DNA from: Hericium rajendrae | Taxonomy: Eukaryota; Basidiomycota; Agaricomycetes; Russulales; Hericiaceae | Assembly: GCA_033439255.1 (NCBI GenBank) | Contig: CM065882.1 | Location: 1,488,001-1,552,000, forward strand | Length of the DNA: 64,000 nucleotides | Direction: 5' to 3' | Part shown: positions 1 to 10,345 of the stretch, one piece after another | How positions within the stretch are numbered: position 1 is the first letter of the stretch | Layout: every line of letters starts with the position of its first letter | Notes under the pieces: generated by a model | Seen by the model: the letters and a program-made list of their open reading frames with translations, nothing else | Told to the model about the DNA's origin: nothing | Databases searched by the model: none | Made by a program: the position numbers and the translations under genes

Positions 1-1402
1 GCAAACTAACCTGAAGCATGTGAGCAATGTGCTTGCGCACATTTGCGAATACAAGATGCACATCGCGGGATACAGTTGCTGGCGAGGGTATGTAGTATTC
101 TGGCCTCCCTGTCTTCATCAAGCACTGAAAGCCCCGATCAGCAATGGTCTCGAAAGGACGCTTGCTCTCGGCAACCCAGCAGACAATTTCGGCCCTGCAA
201 GAATACAAGATCAGCGACGAAAAACCCATCGCAAGAACAATTACCTTGTCTGCGGTTTCGTGTGCTGCCTGTGCAAGAAGGTGATCTTCCCCTTCCTGGT
301 TCTCGCAAAGGCTGCCGTTATTGAACCGCTATCTGTTGTCCCTTTAAGAACCTCTCGCGCTGCCTTTGCCGTCTTCGCTTTCATCGCCGAGCGCAAGACG
401 TCCTCGCCCCAGCAAGTCTCAATGTGTTTCCTCAAGTTTCCTGTTGACGTTGCATTGCTCTTGTTGAGATAGCAGCGCACTGTCTTCTTGCATCACGTCG
501 CTCCGCACTTGAAGATGTGGCAGCGACGGTCATCAGTATACCCGATGGACGGCCTTGGAGCGAAGAAGGCGTATATTGGGGATGTCCACTTATCTATGAG
601 TCGCTCTATCACCAAGCTGGTAAGTGCATGTACAGTCTATGAACTAGATATAATGGACTACAAGCTCACCGAGTTCTGCTTCAGAGCTCTCTGCTTCGTG
701 ACATCAGGAACCTTCAAAACTTTCTGTTTGACCTGCGAGACATCTGACAGTATCTGCATGACCTGCAGCAGTTGCATCAGACACATCAGATACTCTCAGA
801 CAACATCAGCTACTCTCAGCTAGCTGTAGAATATTTGACCTCAAGATTCAAAAAAGTATCAATGCAGAATGCTCACAGATTGATCAGAACTGATCAGATT
901 TATGTAAATTTTAGATATTGAAAAGTTTGTTGCATCTAATGATTAGAGTTGGATGACTACTATATCTGCCAATAGTTATTGATTTCAAAATATAAAAGCT
1001 CTGATCAGAAATTGATCTCTAATTAGAGCCTGCAGCTGGATCAGGTCTTGCAGTTGATCAGACTCTGCAGGGTCCATTAGAAAGTTTTGAAGGTTCCTGA
1101 TGGTCTTCCTCTGATGGTGCAGCAGTGGCACCCATGCCCGCTTCATCATCGCTGCCATCCACTTCAATATATTTGACATCTTCTGCATCTTCTTCTTTGG
1201 TCTGGACAGTTGAACGATGGCTCTGTGATGCCCGACTCAGAGCCGCGATGCTGGACTGCATTGAAGACTGCCCGGACTTCGCAGCAGTTGGCCCCTTCTG
1301 CTTCTTTGTCTTGCAAGAAGCTGATGGTGAGCCTGATGCTCTTCGCTTTTCTTGGCTTGTTGAAGACTTGGATGTTCCACGACCTCGAGAATGGCTGGAC
1401 AT
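1..1402 (-). pseudogene. hAT-family transposase relic (N-terminal half, runs off left edge)
   Basis: Read on the minus strand, 1402-1103 gives a Ser/Lys-rich, nuclear-type N-terminus ending in an acidic stretch (EVDGSDDEAG). Coding similarity resumes left of an inserted MITE (702-1102) with HEAESSEAELGEL. After a probable short intron it continues as DKWTSPIYAFFAPRP and a BED-type zinc finger (C..C at about 525-480, then STGNLRKHIETCWG). A good intron (GTAATT..TTGCAG, about 240-192) leads to RAEIVCWVAESKRPFETI, typical of agaricomycete hAT transposases. The catalytic core would lie left of base 1. An in-frame TGA sits inside the BED finger just before CKKTVRCYLN, where the family has Gly, and the MITE splits the gene, so this copy is dead. 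The family call is firm; the exact exon limits are less so. Confidence 0.82.
702..1102. mobile_element. MITE, CATCAGG family, copy 1 (inside the hAT gene)
   Basis: About 401 bp bounded by inverted ends CATCAGGAACCTTCAAAAC and its complement (near-perfect over ~24 bp). The interior is AT-rich with scattered TCTGA/TCAGA words. There is no coding capacity. The hAT coding sequence is recognisable on both sides, so this is a clear insertion. No target duplication could be read with confidence. Copies 2 (6842-7222) and 3 (9103-10205) share the ends and the order of internal words. Confidence 0.8.
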
Positions 1403-1786
1403 GTTGAATGAGTGTTGAGGAACTCAATCGAGGCAATGCAAGGAGGGTTGTATTGATACCATCCGAATTAAAGTTACGGAGGTAAACCTATTTCTTATAG
1501 TTGTGGCTATCCACTCTGAAGCTACACCAGTGTACATTTGTGCCCGAGTATGTTCAGTCACTTAGTGCATTGAGGGAATGCCAGGCGAGCTTGACAAAGT
1601 GCCATTGTTGATTGGCCATCCTGCGCTGGCCCGTCTGTCACAATGTAGCAGTCATCCAATGATAGGCCTGCCCTTCCTATGTACCAATGGGTCATTGTCC
1701 GGCCTCTAGTCATTTAATCTGTAGTGTCCATTCATCATTGACCGGCCTGTCCTCTGATGTCCATTGGATCATTGGCTGGCCCACTT

Positions 1787-2362
1787 GATCCCGCGGGATA
1801 TCAGTTGCTCGGCCCGTCCTCTACCGTCCATTGGGTCATTGGCTGGCCTGTTCCCTTATAATGTCTACTGGTCATTCATCATTGACGGGCCCATCCTCTG
1901 ATGTCCAATGAGTCATTGGCTGGCCCTCTCGATCCCGCGGAATGTCAATTGCTCGGCCGGTTCTCTACCATCCATTGGGTCATCGACGGGCCTGTCCCCT
2001 TATAATGTCTACTGGTCATTCATCATTGACGGGCCCGTCCTCTGATGTCCAATGGGTCATTGGCTGGCCCTCTCGATCCCGCAGAATGTCAATTGCTCGG
2101 CTGGTTCTCTACCATCCATTGGGTCATCAATGGGCCTGTCCCCTTATAATGTCTACTGGTCATTCATCATTGACGGGCCCATCCTCTGATGTCCCATGGG
2201 TCATTGGCTGGCCTGCTCGATCCCGCGGAATGTCAATTGCTCGGCCGATCCTCTACCATTCATTGGATCATTGACAGGCCCATCCTCTTACAATTTCTAC
2301 TGGTCATTGGGTCATTGGCTGGTCCATCCTCTTACAATACCACTGCATATTCATCATTGACT
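1787..2362 (+). repeat. 144-bp tandem repeat, left arm
   Basis: The landmark GATCCCGCGG (or GATCCCGCAG) recurs at 1787, 1931, 2075 and 2219, exactly 144 bp apart. Each unit carries GACGGGCCCGTC-like palindromes and several TCATTGGCTGG / TCATTGACGGG words. Degenerate partial units extend left to ~1620 and right to ~2530. CG, TG and CA variants of the palindromes alternate. Confidence 0.85.
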
Positions 2363-2559
2363 GGCCCGTCCTCTGACATCCAATGGGTCATTGGCTGGCC
2401 TGTCCTTTAACAATGTCTACTGTACATTCATCATTGACGGGCCCGTTCTCTACTGTCTAATGGGTCATTGGCTGGTCCACTTGATCCTACAGGTTGTCAA
2501 TTGCTCGGCCCATCCTCTACTGTCCAATGAGATGTTATTGGATCTCATGGAATCCTGCC

Positions 2560-3480
2560 AGACTCTGTCTTAGACGTTTTCAGATCCCATGTGATCTCAT
2601 GGGATTCTGTTTTAGACATTTTCAAATCCTATGAGATCCTGTGGGATTCTATCTTAGACATTTTTGAATCTCATGAAATCCCACAGGATTCTGTTTTAGA
2701 CATTTTGGATCTCATGGAATCCTGCAGGATTCTGTTTTAGACATTTTTGGAAATCCCGCGGGATTCTCTTTTGGATGTTTTTGGATCTCATGGGATCCCA
2801 TGGGATTTTATTTTAGACATTTTTAGAGATCCCACAGGAATTTGTCTTAGACATTTTCTGACTACATGAAATCCTGCGGGATTCAGTTTTAGACATTTTT
2901 GGAGATCCTGCAGGATTCTCTTTTGGACATTTTTAGATCCCATGGGATCCCATGGGATTTTTAGACATTTTTAGAGATCCCGTAGGATTCTGTCTTAGAC
3001 ATTTTCTGACTGCATGAAATCCCGTGGGATTCGGTTTTAGACATTTTTGGAGATCCCGTGGGATTCTGTCTTAGTAGACATTTTCTAACTACATGAAATC
3101 CCACGGGATTTTGTTTGACATTTTTAGGGATCCCGCGGGATTCTGTCTTAGACATTTTTCGACCACATGAAATTCTGCAGAATTCTGTTTTAGATGTTTT
3201 CAGATCCCATGAGATCTTGCGAGATTCTGTTTTAGACATTTTTAGATCCCATGAGATTCTGTCTTAGATATTTTCAGATCACATAAAATCTCACAGACTC
3301 TGTCTTAGACATTTTTGGATCCCATAAAATCTTGTCTTAGATGCTTTTAAATTTCATAGGATCAAATTATATGAGATGTTGTTTTAGACACTTTCAGATC
3401 CTATCATGGGATATTACAGGATTCTGTTTTGGATAATCTTGTGAAATCTCATCTTAGACACTTTTGGATCTATGGAATTC
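2560..3480 (+). repeat. Short tandem array with GATC-type palindromic cores, left arm
   Basis: Units of about 34-43 bp have the form ATTCTGTTTTAGACATTTTT, then GGATC or GAGATC, then a self-complementary core such as ATCCCGCGGGAT, ATCCCATGGGAT or ATCCTGCAGGAT. The middle of the core varies mostly by C/T and G/A transitions, and order decays toward the loop. No even spacers or constant repeats of CRISPR type are present. Confidence 0.85.
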
Positions 3481-3489
3481 TGTAGAATT

Positions 3490-4370
3490 CTGTTCTATAG
3501 ACTTTTGCTTCTCACATTAGCAAACATAGTCATTTTTCTGACTCATTGACAGTGGTCTGACTCATCTGAAAGTAGTCTGACTTATGCAAATCAGACCATT
3601 GTTAGTGAGTCAGAAAAATGGTCATCTTTGCCTATCTCAGATATATTTATCTAGAAATTCAATCTGAGATACCAGAATAGCAAAGTAACAAGTGATATGT
3701 AAAAATAGTGATATGTGTCTTGAAGTGTAGTACAATATCATCTGAGTGGTAGACAAGTGGTCTGACTGTCATAGCTGTCCTGGCTCACTTGCAAACTGCA
3801 AAATACTAGATAAAATGCTTTGTGTAAAACAAAAATTTGTAACTATCTCAGTTAGTTCTGATCCAATTGATATAAAAATGTTACTATATGAAAGGTCCTG
3901 AAAAACCTACATCTAATCCAATATATTGCTAAACATATTCTTCAATTGAACCATAAAAAACTGCAATATACTGATTTGTACAATTTTTAAGTATAATATT
4001 TGTATCATGACCTCAACCAGTCCTTATATAACTTAATGCATGTTATATTCAAATTGATTTTAAGAAATCATCTATCAAAGAGTGCATATAGTTGTTTAAG
4101 CACACATTCTTATATTTGGCAGTTAATATAAGTAAAAAAGTGTTACATTTGAATTCAGCTCACAAAATGAAGCAAATGTATATAGATATATTGTATAGTT
4201 AAGTACTAAACTTGGCATAATTGCTTATAGAACAATTTGGATGTCAGATCTGAGTATAGCTTGAGATTCTTGGATAATTGCCAAATTGATAAATTACCAT
4301 TGGATCTCATGGGATGACACTAAATTAGCATTTTGCAAAATATCATGGTAACTCAGGTGAAACCTTATAA
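3490..4370. other. AT-rich loop of the palindrome; contains a hairpin at 3531-3620
   Basis: No gene is seen. The only structure is an inverted repeat: CATTTTTCTGACTCA at 3531 pairs with TGAGTCAGAAAAATG ending at 3620, and pairing continues inward with a few mismatches (~30 bp stem, ~30 bp loop). The rest is unique-looking AT-rich sequence. Confidence 0.6.
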
Positions 4371-4379
4371 ATTTCAAAA

Positions 4380-5580
4380 GTATCTAAGACAAAATCCTAC
4401 AAGACTTGATCTCATGAAATCCAAAAGCATCTAACACAAGATTTTATAAAATACAAAAAATATCTAACATAGAGTCCTACAAGATCCTATGAATCTGAAA
4501 ACATCTAAAACAGAATCTTGCAGGATTTTATGTACTAGTCTGAAAATGTCTAAAACAGAATTCCGTGAGATTTCATGTAGTTAGAAAATGTCTACTAAGA
4601 TAGAATCCTGCGGAATCTCCAAAAATGTCTAAAAACTGAATCCCACGGGATTTCATGCAGTCAGAAAATGTCTAAGACAGAATCCTGTGAGATCCCTAAA
4701 AATGTGTAAAACAAAATCCCATGGGATTTCATGTGGTTAGAAAATGTCTACTAAGACAGAATCCCGTGAGATCTCCAAAAATGTCTAAAACTGAATCCCG
4801 CGGGATTTCATGCAGTCAGAAAATATCTAAGACAGAATCTCGCGGGATCCCTAAAAATGTCAAACAAAATCCCGTGAGATTTCATGTAGTTAGAAAATGT
4901 CTACTAAGACAGAATCCCGCGGGATCTCCAAAAATGTCTAAAACTGAATCCCACGGGATTTCATGCAGTCAGAAAATGTCTAAGACAGAATCCTACGGGA
5001 TCCCTAAAAATGTCTAAAAATCCTATGGGATCCCATGGGATCCAAAAACATCCAAAAGAGAATCCCGTGGGATTCTCAAAAATGTCTAAAACCGAATCCC
5101 ACAGGATTTCATGCAGTCAGAAAATGTCTAAGACAGAATCCTGTGGGATCTCTAAAAATGTCTAAAAATCCCATGGGATCCCATGGGATCTAAAAATGTC
5201 CAAAAGAGAATCCTGCAGGATCTCCAAAAATGTCTAAAACTGAATCCCGCAGGATTTCATGTAGTCAGAAAATGTCTAAGACAAATTCCTGTGGGATCTC
5301 TAAAAATGTCTAAAATAAAATCCCATGGGATCTCATGAGATCCAAAAACATCCAAAAGAGAATCCCGCGGGATTTCCAAAAATGTCTAAAACAGAATCCT
5401 GCAGGATTCCATGAGATCCAAAAATGTCTAAAACAGAATCCTGTGGGATTTCATGAGATTCAAAAATGTCTAAGATAGAATCCCACAGGATCTCATAGGA
5501 TTTGAAAATGTCTAAAACAGAATCCCATGAGATCACATGGGATCTGAAAATGTCTAAGACAGAGTCTGGCAGGATTTCAT
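4380..5580 (-). repeat. Short tandem array with GATC-type palindromic cores, right arm
   Basis: This is the reverse complement of the left-arm array (2560-3480). It is out of register by several units, so it was expanded or contracted separately. Many units retain CCGCGG-type cores near 4800-5400. Confidence 0.85.
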
Positions 5581-5764
5581 GAGATCCAATAACATCTCAT
5601 TGGACAGTAGAGGATGGGCCGAGCAATTGACAACCTGTAGGATCAAGTGGACCAGCCAATGACCCATTAGACAGTAGAGAACGGGCCCGTCAATGATGAA
5701 TGTACAGTAGACATTGTTAAAGGACAGGCCAGCCAATGACCCATTGGATGTCAGAGGACGGGCC

Positions 5765-6340
5765 AGTCAATGATGAATATGCAGTGGTATTGTAAGAGGA
5801 TGGACCAGCCAATGACCCAATGACCAGTAGAAATTGTAAGAGGATGGGCCTGTCAATGATCCAATGAATGGTAGAGGATCGGCCGAGCAATTGACATTCC
5901 GCGGGATCGAGCAGGCCAGCCAATGACCCATGGGACATCAGAGGATGGGCCCGTCAATGATGAATGACCAGTAGACATTATAAGGGGACAGGCCCATTGA
6001 TGACCCAATGGATGGTAGAGAACCAGCCGAGCAATTGACATTCTGCGGGATCGAGAGGGCCAGCCAATGACCCATTGGACATCAGAGGACGGGCCCGTCA
6101 ATGATGAATGACCAGTAGACATTATAAGGGGACAGGCCCGTCGATGACCCAATGGATGGTAGAGAACCGGCCGAGCAATTGACATTCCGCAGGATCGAGA
6201 GGGCCAGCCAATGACTCATTGGACATCAGAGGATGGGCCCGTCAATGATGAATGACCAGTAGACATTATAAGGGAACAGGCCAGCCAATGACCCAATGGA
6301 CGGTAGAGGACGGGCCGAGCAACTGATATCCCGCGGGATC
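5765..6340 (-). repeat. 144-bp tandem repeat, right arm
   Basis: Mirror of 1787-2362. The same 144-bp units are found on the opposite strand, with almost no differences. Confidence 0.85.
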
Positions 6341-6679
6341 AAGTGGGCCAGCCAATGATCCAATGGACATCAGAGGACAGGCCGGTCAATGATGAATGGA
6401 CACCACAGATTAAATGACTACTAGAGGCCAGACAATGACCCATTGGTACATAGGAAGGGCAGGCCTGTCATTGGATGACTGCTACATTGTGATGGACGGG
6501 CCAGCGCAGGATGGCCAATCAACAATGGCACTTTGTCAGGTTCGTCTGGCATTACCTCAATGCACTAAGTGACTGTTTCATGTGTGTGCCCTCTGGCATA
6601 GTGGTGCAATTGTAGAATCTATGATTGATGAAAGTAGAAATATATTGTGTATCTTGGCTCAAGGTATCAGATGAAGTAC

Positions 6680-6810
6680 AAGGGTGTGCCTTGTAACCCC
6701 TGCTTAGGGGTACAGGGGTACGGGGGTCCACAGACCCTGACCCTTACCCCTACCCCTTAGTACCCCTACCCCTAACCCCCCGGGGGTATGCAAACCCCTG
6801 CAGATCCCTA
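6680..6810. other. Strand-skewed G-run / C-run tract
   Basis: Runs of three to six G (around 6705-6728: GGGGTACAGGGGTACGGGGG) are followed by a long series of CCCC runs (CCCTTACCCCTACCCC and CCCCTAACCCCCC, about 6738-6800). Both strands could form quadruplex or i-motif structures. It is not a regular telomeric array. The flanks 6576-6680 and 6810-6841 show nothing recognisable. Confidence 0.55.
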
Positions 6811-6841
6811 CTTGACATTGTCACTTGAAATAAGGAACCTG

Positions 6842-7222
6842 CATCAGGAACCTTGACAACTTTCTGATTGACCTGCGGCCATCTGATAGCATCTGTCAGA
6901 ACTCATGCGAGTGAAATCAGATGAATCAGATGGTATAAGCCAGCATCAGACACTATCAGACACTATCAGTTTGTTGGACCTCAAGCTGAGCTGAGAAATT
7001 TCTCAGAATGCTCTCAGTTTTATGTAAATTTTGGATATCAGAAATTATGCTATAGTGGATAGTTAGAGATGGATAACTACTATAGCTAACAATAGATGTT
7101 AACTCTTAAATATATAAGCTGAATCAGATATTGTCATTTGAAAAGTAATCTCAGACAGATTAGATCCTACAGTAGGGTTAGAAACTGTCAGACTCATCAG
7201 AAAATTGTCAACCTTCCTGATG
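6842..7222. mobile_element. MITE, CATCAGG family, copy 2
   Basis: The ends are CATCAGGAACCTTGACAAC at 6842 and the complementary CCTTCCTGATG ending at 7222. The interior carries the same TTTTATGTAAATTTTGGATAT block and TCTGA-rich words as copies 1 and 3. About 381 bp and non-coding. Confidence 0.82.
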
Positions 7223-8330
7223 TGGACATAGATGTCACATCCAGGGAGAGGGGAACCGAATGAGACATGTGAAGTCCTCACCAGCCAGCCAGAGACAAGT
7301 GGACTTCTGGATATGTCCACCTTTGTAACAGATGATAGAGGTCGAGCCGCTACTGCCCAGAAAGTCCAGGGTAGGTGAGTGAGGAGAGTATAAAGGTGTC
7401 GTAGACCTCCTAGAAAGAGTCCATGAGCTAGAGCTAACAGAACCAAGAATGCCTCAGTCCTGCAGCCAAGCAGATGAGTGATGAGCTGGCACCTCCTCTG
7501 AGGGCCAGCAGCAGATATAGTCCTCCTGATGAGGGTTTTGGGGGTCACACACCTTCCTTTGAGGGTTGGATCCAAGAGAACCTTTCAGATATGAGGAGAA
7601 CAAGCAAAGACTGAGACAAAAGTAGACTGAGACAAAAGCAGACAGATGGTGGTGAGTTGGCAAGATAGATACTTATTCCCAATAAGGAAATCCACTCTAA
7701 GTACATGATTCAAACTCAGCTATCCTAATAAGGAAACTCTGCAAAACTCGAAAAGTAGGCCAGGTAGAAAAGAGTAAGAAAGTAGAAGACTATAGTAGTA
7801 ACTGAAGAATCATCTGTTACACTTAGTGATATAATAGAAGAATCATGACCACTGTAATTTAGCCGTAGCTTCTGTAGCATGTAATTATGCAAGGCACATT
7901 TTGATCAAAGAATCTGTAGATGTCATCTGCCTGCTGTAGCTGCAGTAGACAACATATTAACATGCATTATATCATTGACTTTAACTATTCTATGATTTTT
8001 ATATACATGTACCATTAGTTAGCAACATAATTATATGATATATAATCAACTCTTATAAGTTTACTTAAGACTGTATAGAGTTGAGTGTTGCCACATTGTG
8101 TGAGCAGCAGGACGAAGAATGTTGCCCAAATATAGGCATGATTTGTCATCTCAAGTGTGGCTGTACTGGAGCACTGTGACTCAACAAGTTGAAACATTGA
8201 AGTCCTGTCTCAAGGTAAGTTCACAGTATGTATTGATACTAATGCATATGGAATTATAGGTTCTACTACTGCCCTTGCCTCTGCGCTTTGTATCTGGGCC
8301 TTGGTTCCAAAAAATGGTTCTGATAGGTAT
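7223..8330. other. Stretch without recognised genes
   Basis: An open frame on the minus strand (7575-7099) begins outside and ends inside MITE copy 2. It shows no recognisable domain and no supporting splice signals. An imperfect AATAAGGAAA(T/C)... repeat lies near 7680-7735. Otherwise nothing is seen. Confidence 0.4.
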
Positions 8331-9000
8331 GTCAAATAATCTTCTGAATCATAGCACAAATGTTTCTCTCTAGACCTCAAACCTTCATTGATTTACATGA
8401 TCTTGGCGTCATTCGAATTGTGCTCATTGTAGTTTCGAATGAGCCCACATGCGAGGCATTTGGATAAGTATTAGGTGAGTTACCTATCTTATTCTGATAG
8501 GTACTTACTGATAGAAGGATCTTGGCATAGCGCAACAAGCAAAGCATGCATCATCTCATATATAGGCTTGTTCGAATGCTATGATTCATAGCTTTCGAAC
8601 AAGCCTACATATGAGTTGATCCAACCAGCCGTTGCTCTGCAGCAAGACATTCTCTCCTCCTGGTAAGGTGAAATTTACCTTTTAGTGAATTTGTCATATC
8701 TCAATCAATACCATATGTATCGACAATGGTTTAACAGTTTTGGAAAGTGCTGATTTGTACCTTTCCAATAAGCCTATATACACATTGATAGGACCAGGTA
8801 GCACCACACAACAGCAAGATCTCCTGAATGATATGGCAAAATGTGTTTTTGCCATATCTTGGGATATATTGTATGTATCACAGCTCTCTTAGGCTTGGCT
8901 GAAAGTTCTAATTTGTAGCTTTCAAATACACCCTCATGTGTCCATATTGATGGACATTTCATCATGCAAGGGACAAACTTGTCCCATCATCCCCCCTCCT
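8330..9000 (+). repeat. Diverged ~163-bp tandem repeat, four units
   Basis: A motif of the form GCTTTCGAAYAAGCCYACAT is seen near 8431, 8591, 8756 and 8921, spaced 160-165 bp. It is followed each time by a variable GTTGATCC / ATTGATAGGACC-like stretch and a CAGCAAGA-like word. The units are heavily diverged. Related-looking words occur in the tandem repeats at 24.15-25.4 kb. Confidence 0.5.
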
Positions 9001-9102
9001 AAGCGAGTTTTTTTTCACTTTCTCGAATCTCCATCATTTTCTATGATCTTAGGCTTATTTTGCTCACACAATACAGAGCTTTCATTTTATCATATTAATC
9101 AG

Positions 9103-10205
9103 CATCAGGAAGGTTGACAACTTTCTGATTGACCTGACAATTTCTAACCTTACTGACAGCTCCTGATTGACCTGTGTAAGGACTGACTCAGATTGGTGTG
9201 CCACAATGTAACGCCTACGCCAAAAGGGCGCAATGTCAAGCTTGGCTTGACATCTAGCACACGGTATATATACACTTCTAAGTCATGAAGGACCAATTCA
9301 TGACATCATCCCCTCTTTTAGGACACTCGCCCCAGAGTGGAAGGTATAGTATACCCTGGCCCCAAGGGTTACCCAATGGGCTTAGACCTTGATGGCTTTG
9401 GAGGAATTCCAGAGGACCCGGTCTCAAGCAAGTTGTCGCCTCCTGAGAAGTCTTAGGTAAGCCAAGCAGTGACCTCATACCCAAGTGTGTTTCTCAGTCT
9501 ATCAACAATTACTGTCTCAACTGGGATTCGAACCCTCAACCACTGGAAGCTTGACATTATGTAAGGACTGACTCAGATTGGTGTGCCACAATGTAACGCC
9601 TACGCCAAAAGGGCACAATGTCAAGCTTGGCTTGACATCTGGCACACGGTATATATACACTTCTAAGTCATGAAGGACCAATTCATGACAACCTGATCCA
9701 CCTGAAAGCAATCTTAACAGGCAAATATCTGATCAAATTTTTACATTTAAGTAAAGACATTTATTGTCAGATATATAAGTTTTTAATCTCTAACTAATAG
9801 ATATAACAAAATCTCTGATGTCTGAAATTTTCTAAATCTGAGAGTGTCTGATCTAAGATTTTTTTTCAAATCTGGAGGTCAAATATCTGAAAATTATCTG
9901 CAACTGTCTGAGAGCATCTGATGGTGTCTGACACTGTCTGATCCATCTGACTGATATTTGACCTCCAGATTTGAAATCAGACACTCTCAGATTTTTAAAA
10001 ATTTTAGATATCAAAGATTTTGATATATCTATTAGTTAGAGATTAAAAACTTATATATCTGACAATAAATGTCTTTTCTTGAATGTAAAAGTCTGATCAG
10101 ATATTTGCTTCTCAAGATTGCTTTCAGGTGGATCAGGTCAATCAGAAGCTGTCAGTAGGGTTAGAAATTGTCAGGTCAATCAGAAAGTTGTCAACCTTCC
10201 TGATG
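9103..10205. mobile_element. MITE, CATCAGG family, copy 3 (long foldback form with nested insertion)
   Basis: The ends are CATCAGGAAGGTTGACAACT at 9103 and the exact complement ending at 10205. Once the nested 9175-9690 element is set aside, the remainder is a long imperfect foldback: ACCTGATCCACCTGAAAGC at 9691 pairs with its complement near 10138. Pairing continues inward through GACATTTATTGTCAGATAT / its complement to a centre near 9920. Non-coding. Confidence 0.8.
9175..9690 (-). mobile_element. Miniature LTR-type element (TRIM-like), 131-bp terminal repeats
   Basis: Two direct repeats of 131 bp (9175-9305 and 9560-9690) start TG and end CA, differ at about two positions, and flank 254 bp of non-coding sequence. 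The element is bordered by the 5-bp duplication ACCTG (9170-9174 and 9691-9695), as made by an LTR-element integrase. A purine-rich stretch next to the left repeat (read on minus) suggests minus orientation. The internal region includes GGGATTCGAACCC (9523-9535), the complement of a tRNA T-arm. The near-identical terminal repeats suggest a young insertion. It codes for nothing and must have been mobilised in trans. Confidence 0.8.
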
Positions 10206-10305
10206 AGGTAAGTACTAGATGTGTGGTACTGCAATATTGATACCTCTGATTTCTTAGGTGTCACCTTGGAAGTTCCCATGCCCTCAGCAAAGTAGCACAG
10301 AGCAG

Positions 10306-10345
10306 GATGAAGAATCTTGTTCAAATTTGGACAAGATTCTTCATC
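10306..10345. repeat. Perfect 15-bp hairpin at the edge of repeat R1
   Basis: GATGAAGAATCTTGT at 10306 pairs perfectly with ACAAGATTCTTCATC ending at 10345 across a 10-base loop. It marks the far end of the TG/CA-rich module of R1. Confidence 0.7.

Larger units (their letters stand above)
1555..6575. repeat. 5-kb near-perfect palindrome made of tandem repeats
   Basis: The left end CAGTCACTTAGTGCATTGAG at 1555 is mirrored at 6575, and internal landmarks mirror at a constant coordinate sum of about 8127-8130. The outer ~1 kb of each arm is almost identical: a 110-codon stretch at 1942-2274 reappears unchanged on the other strand at 5853-6185. The arms hold two kinds of tandem repeat, and an unrelated AT-rich loop (~3490-4370) separates them. 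No protein-coding evidence was found; open frames inside are by-products of repeats. It could be a foldback-type element, or an inverted duplication of a satellite block. Arm identity implies recent origin or gene conversion. Confidence 0.85.

Noticed and set aside
2560-3480. CRISPR-like array
   Set aside because: The repeat and the spacer-like parts are both repeated, cores vary and there are no unique spacers. The organism is a fungus.
2961-5017. Proteins with repeated MSKTESRGI-type sequence in the palindromic arrays
   Set aside because: They are translations of a short tandem DNA repeat on either strand. Unit length is not constant in codons and the frame is kept only by chance.
1942-6185. 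A 110-codon open frame present identically in both arms of the 5-kb palindrome
   Set aside because: Identity is due to the duplicated 144-bp repeat (48 codons exactly, so a frame can stay open). There are no start context, introns or domains.
6738-6800. Telomeric repeat
   Set aside because: CCCCTAACCCCCC resembles CCCTAA, but units are irregular and not tandem 6-mers.
7099-7575. A 158-codon minus-strand gene
   Set aside because: It ends inside MITE copy 2, has no recognisable domain, and nothing supports a start or introns.
9523-9535. tRNA gene (GGTTCGAATCCC on the minus strand)
   Set aside because: Only a T-arm-like core is present. No acceptor, D or anticodon stem could be paired around it.
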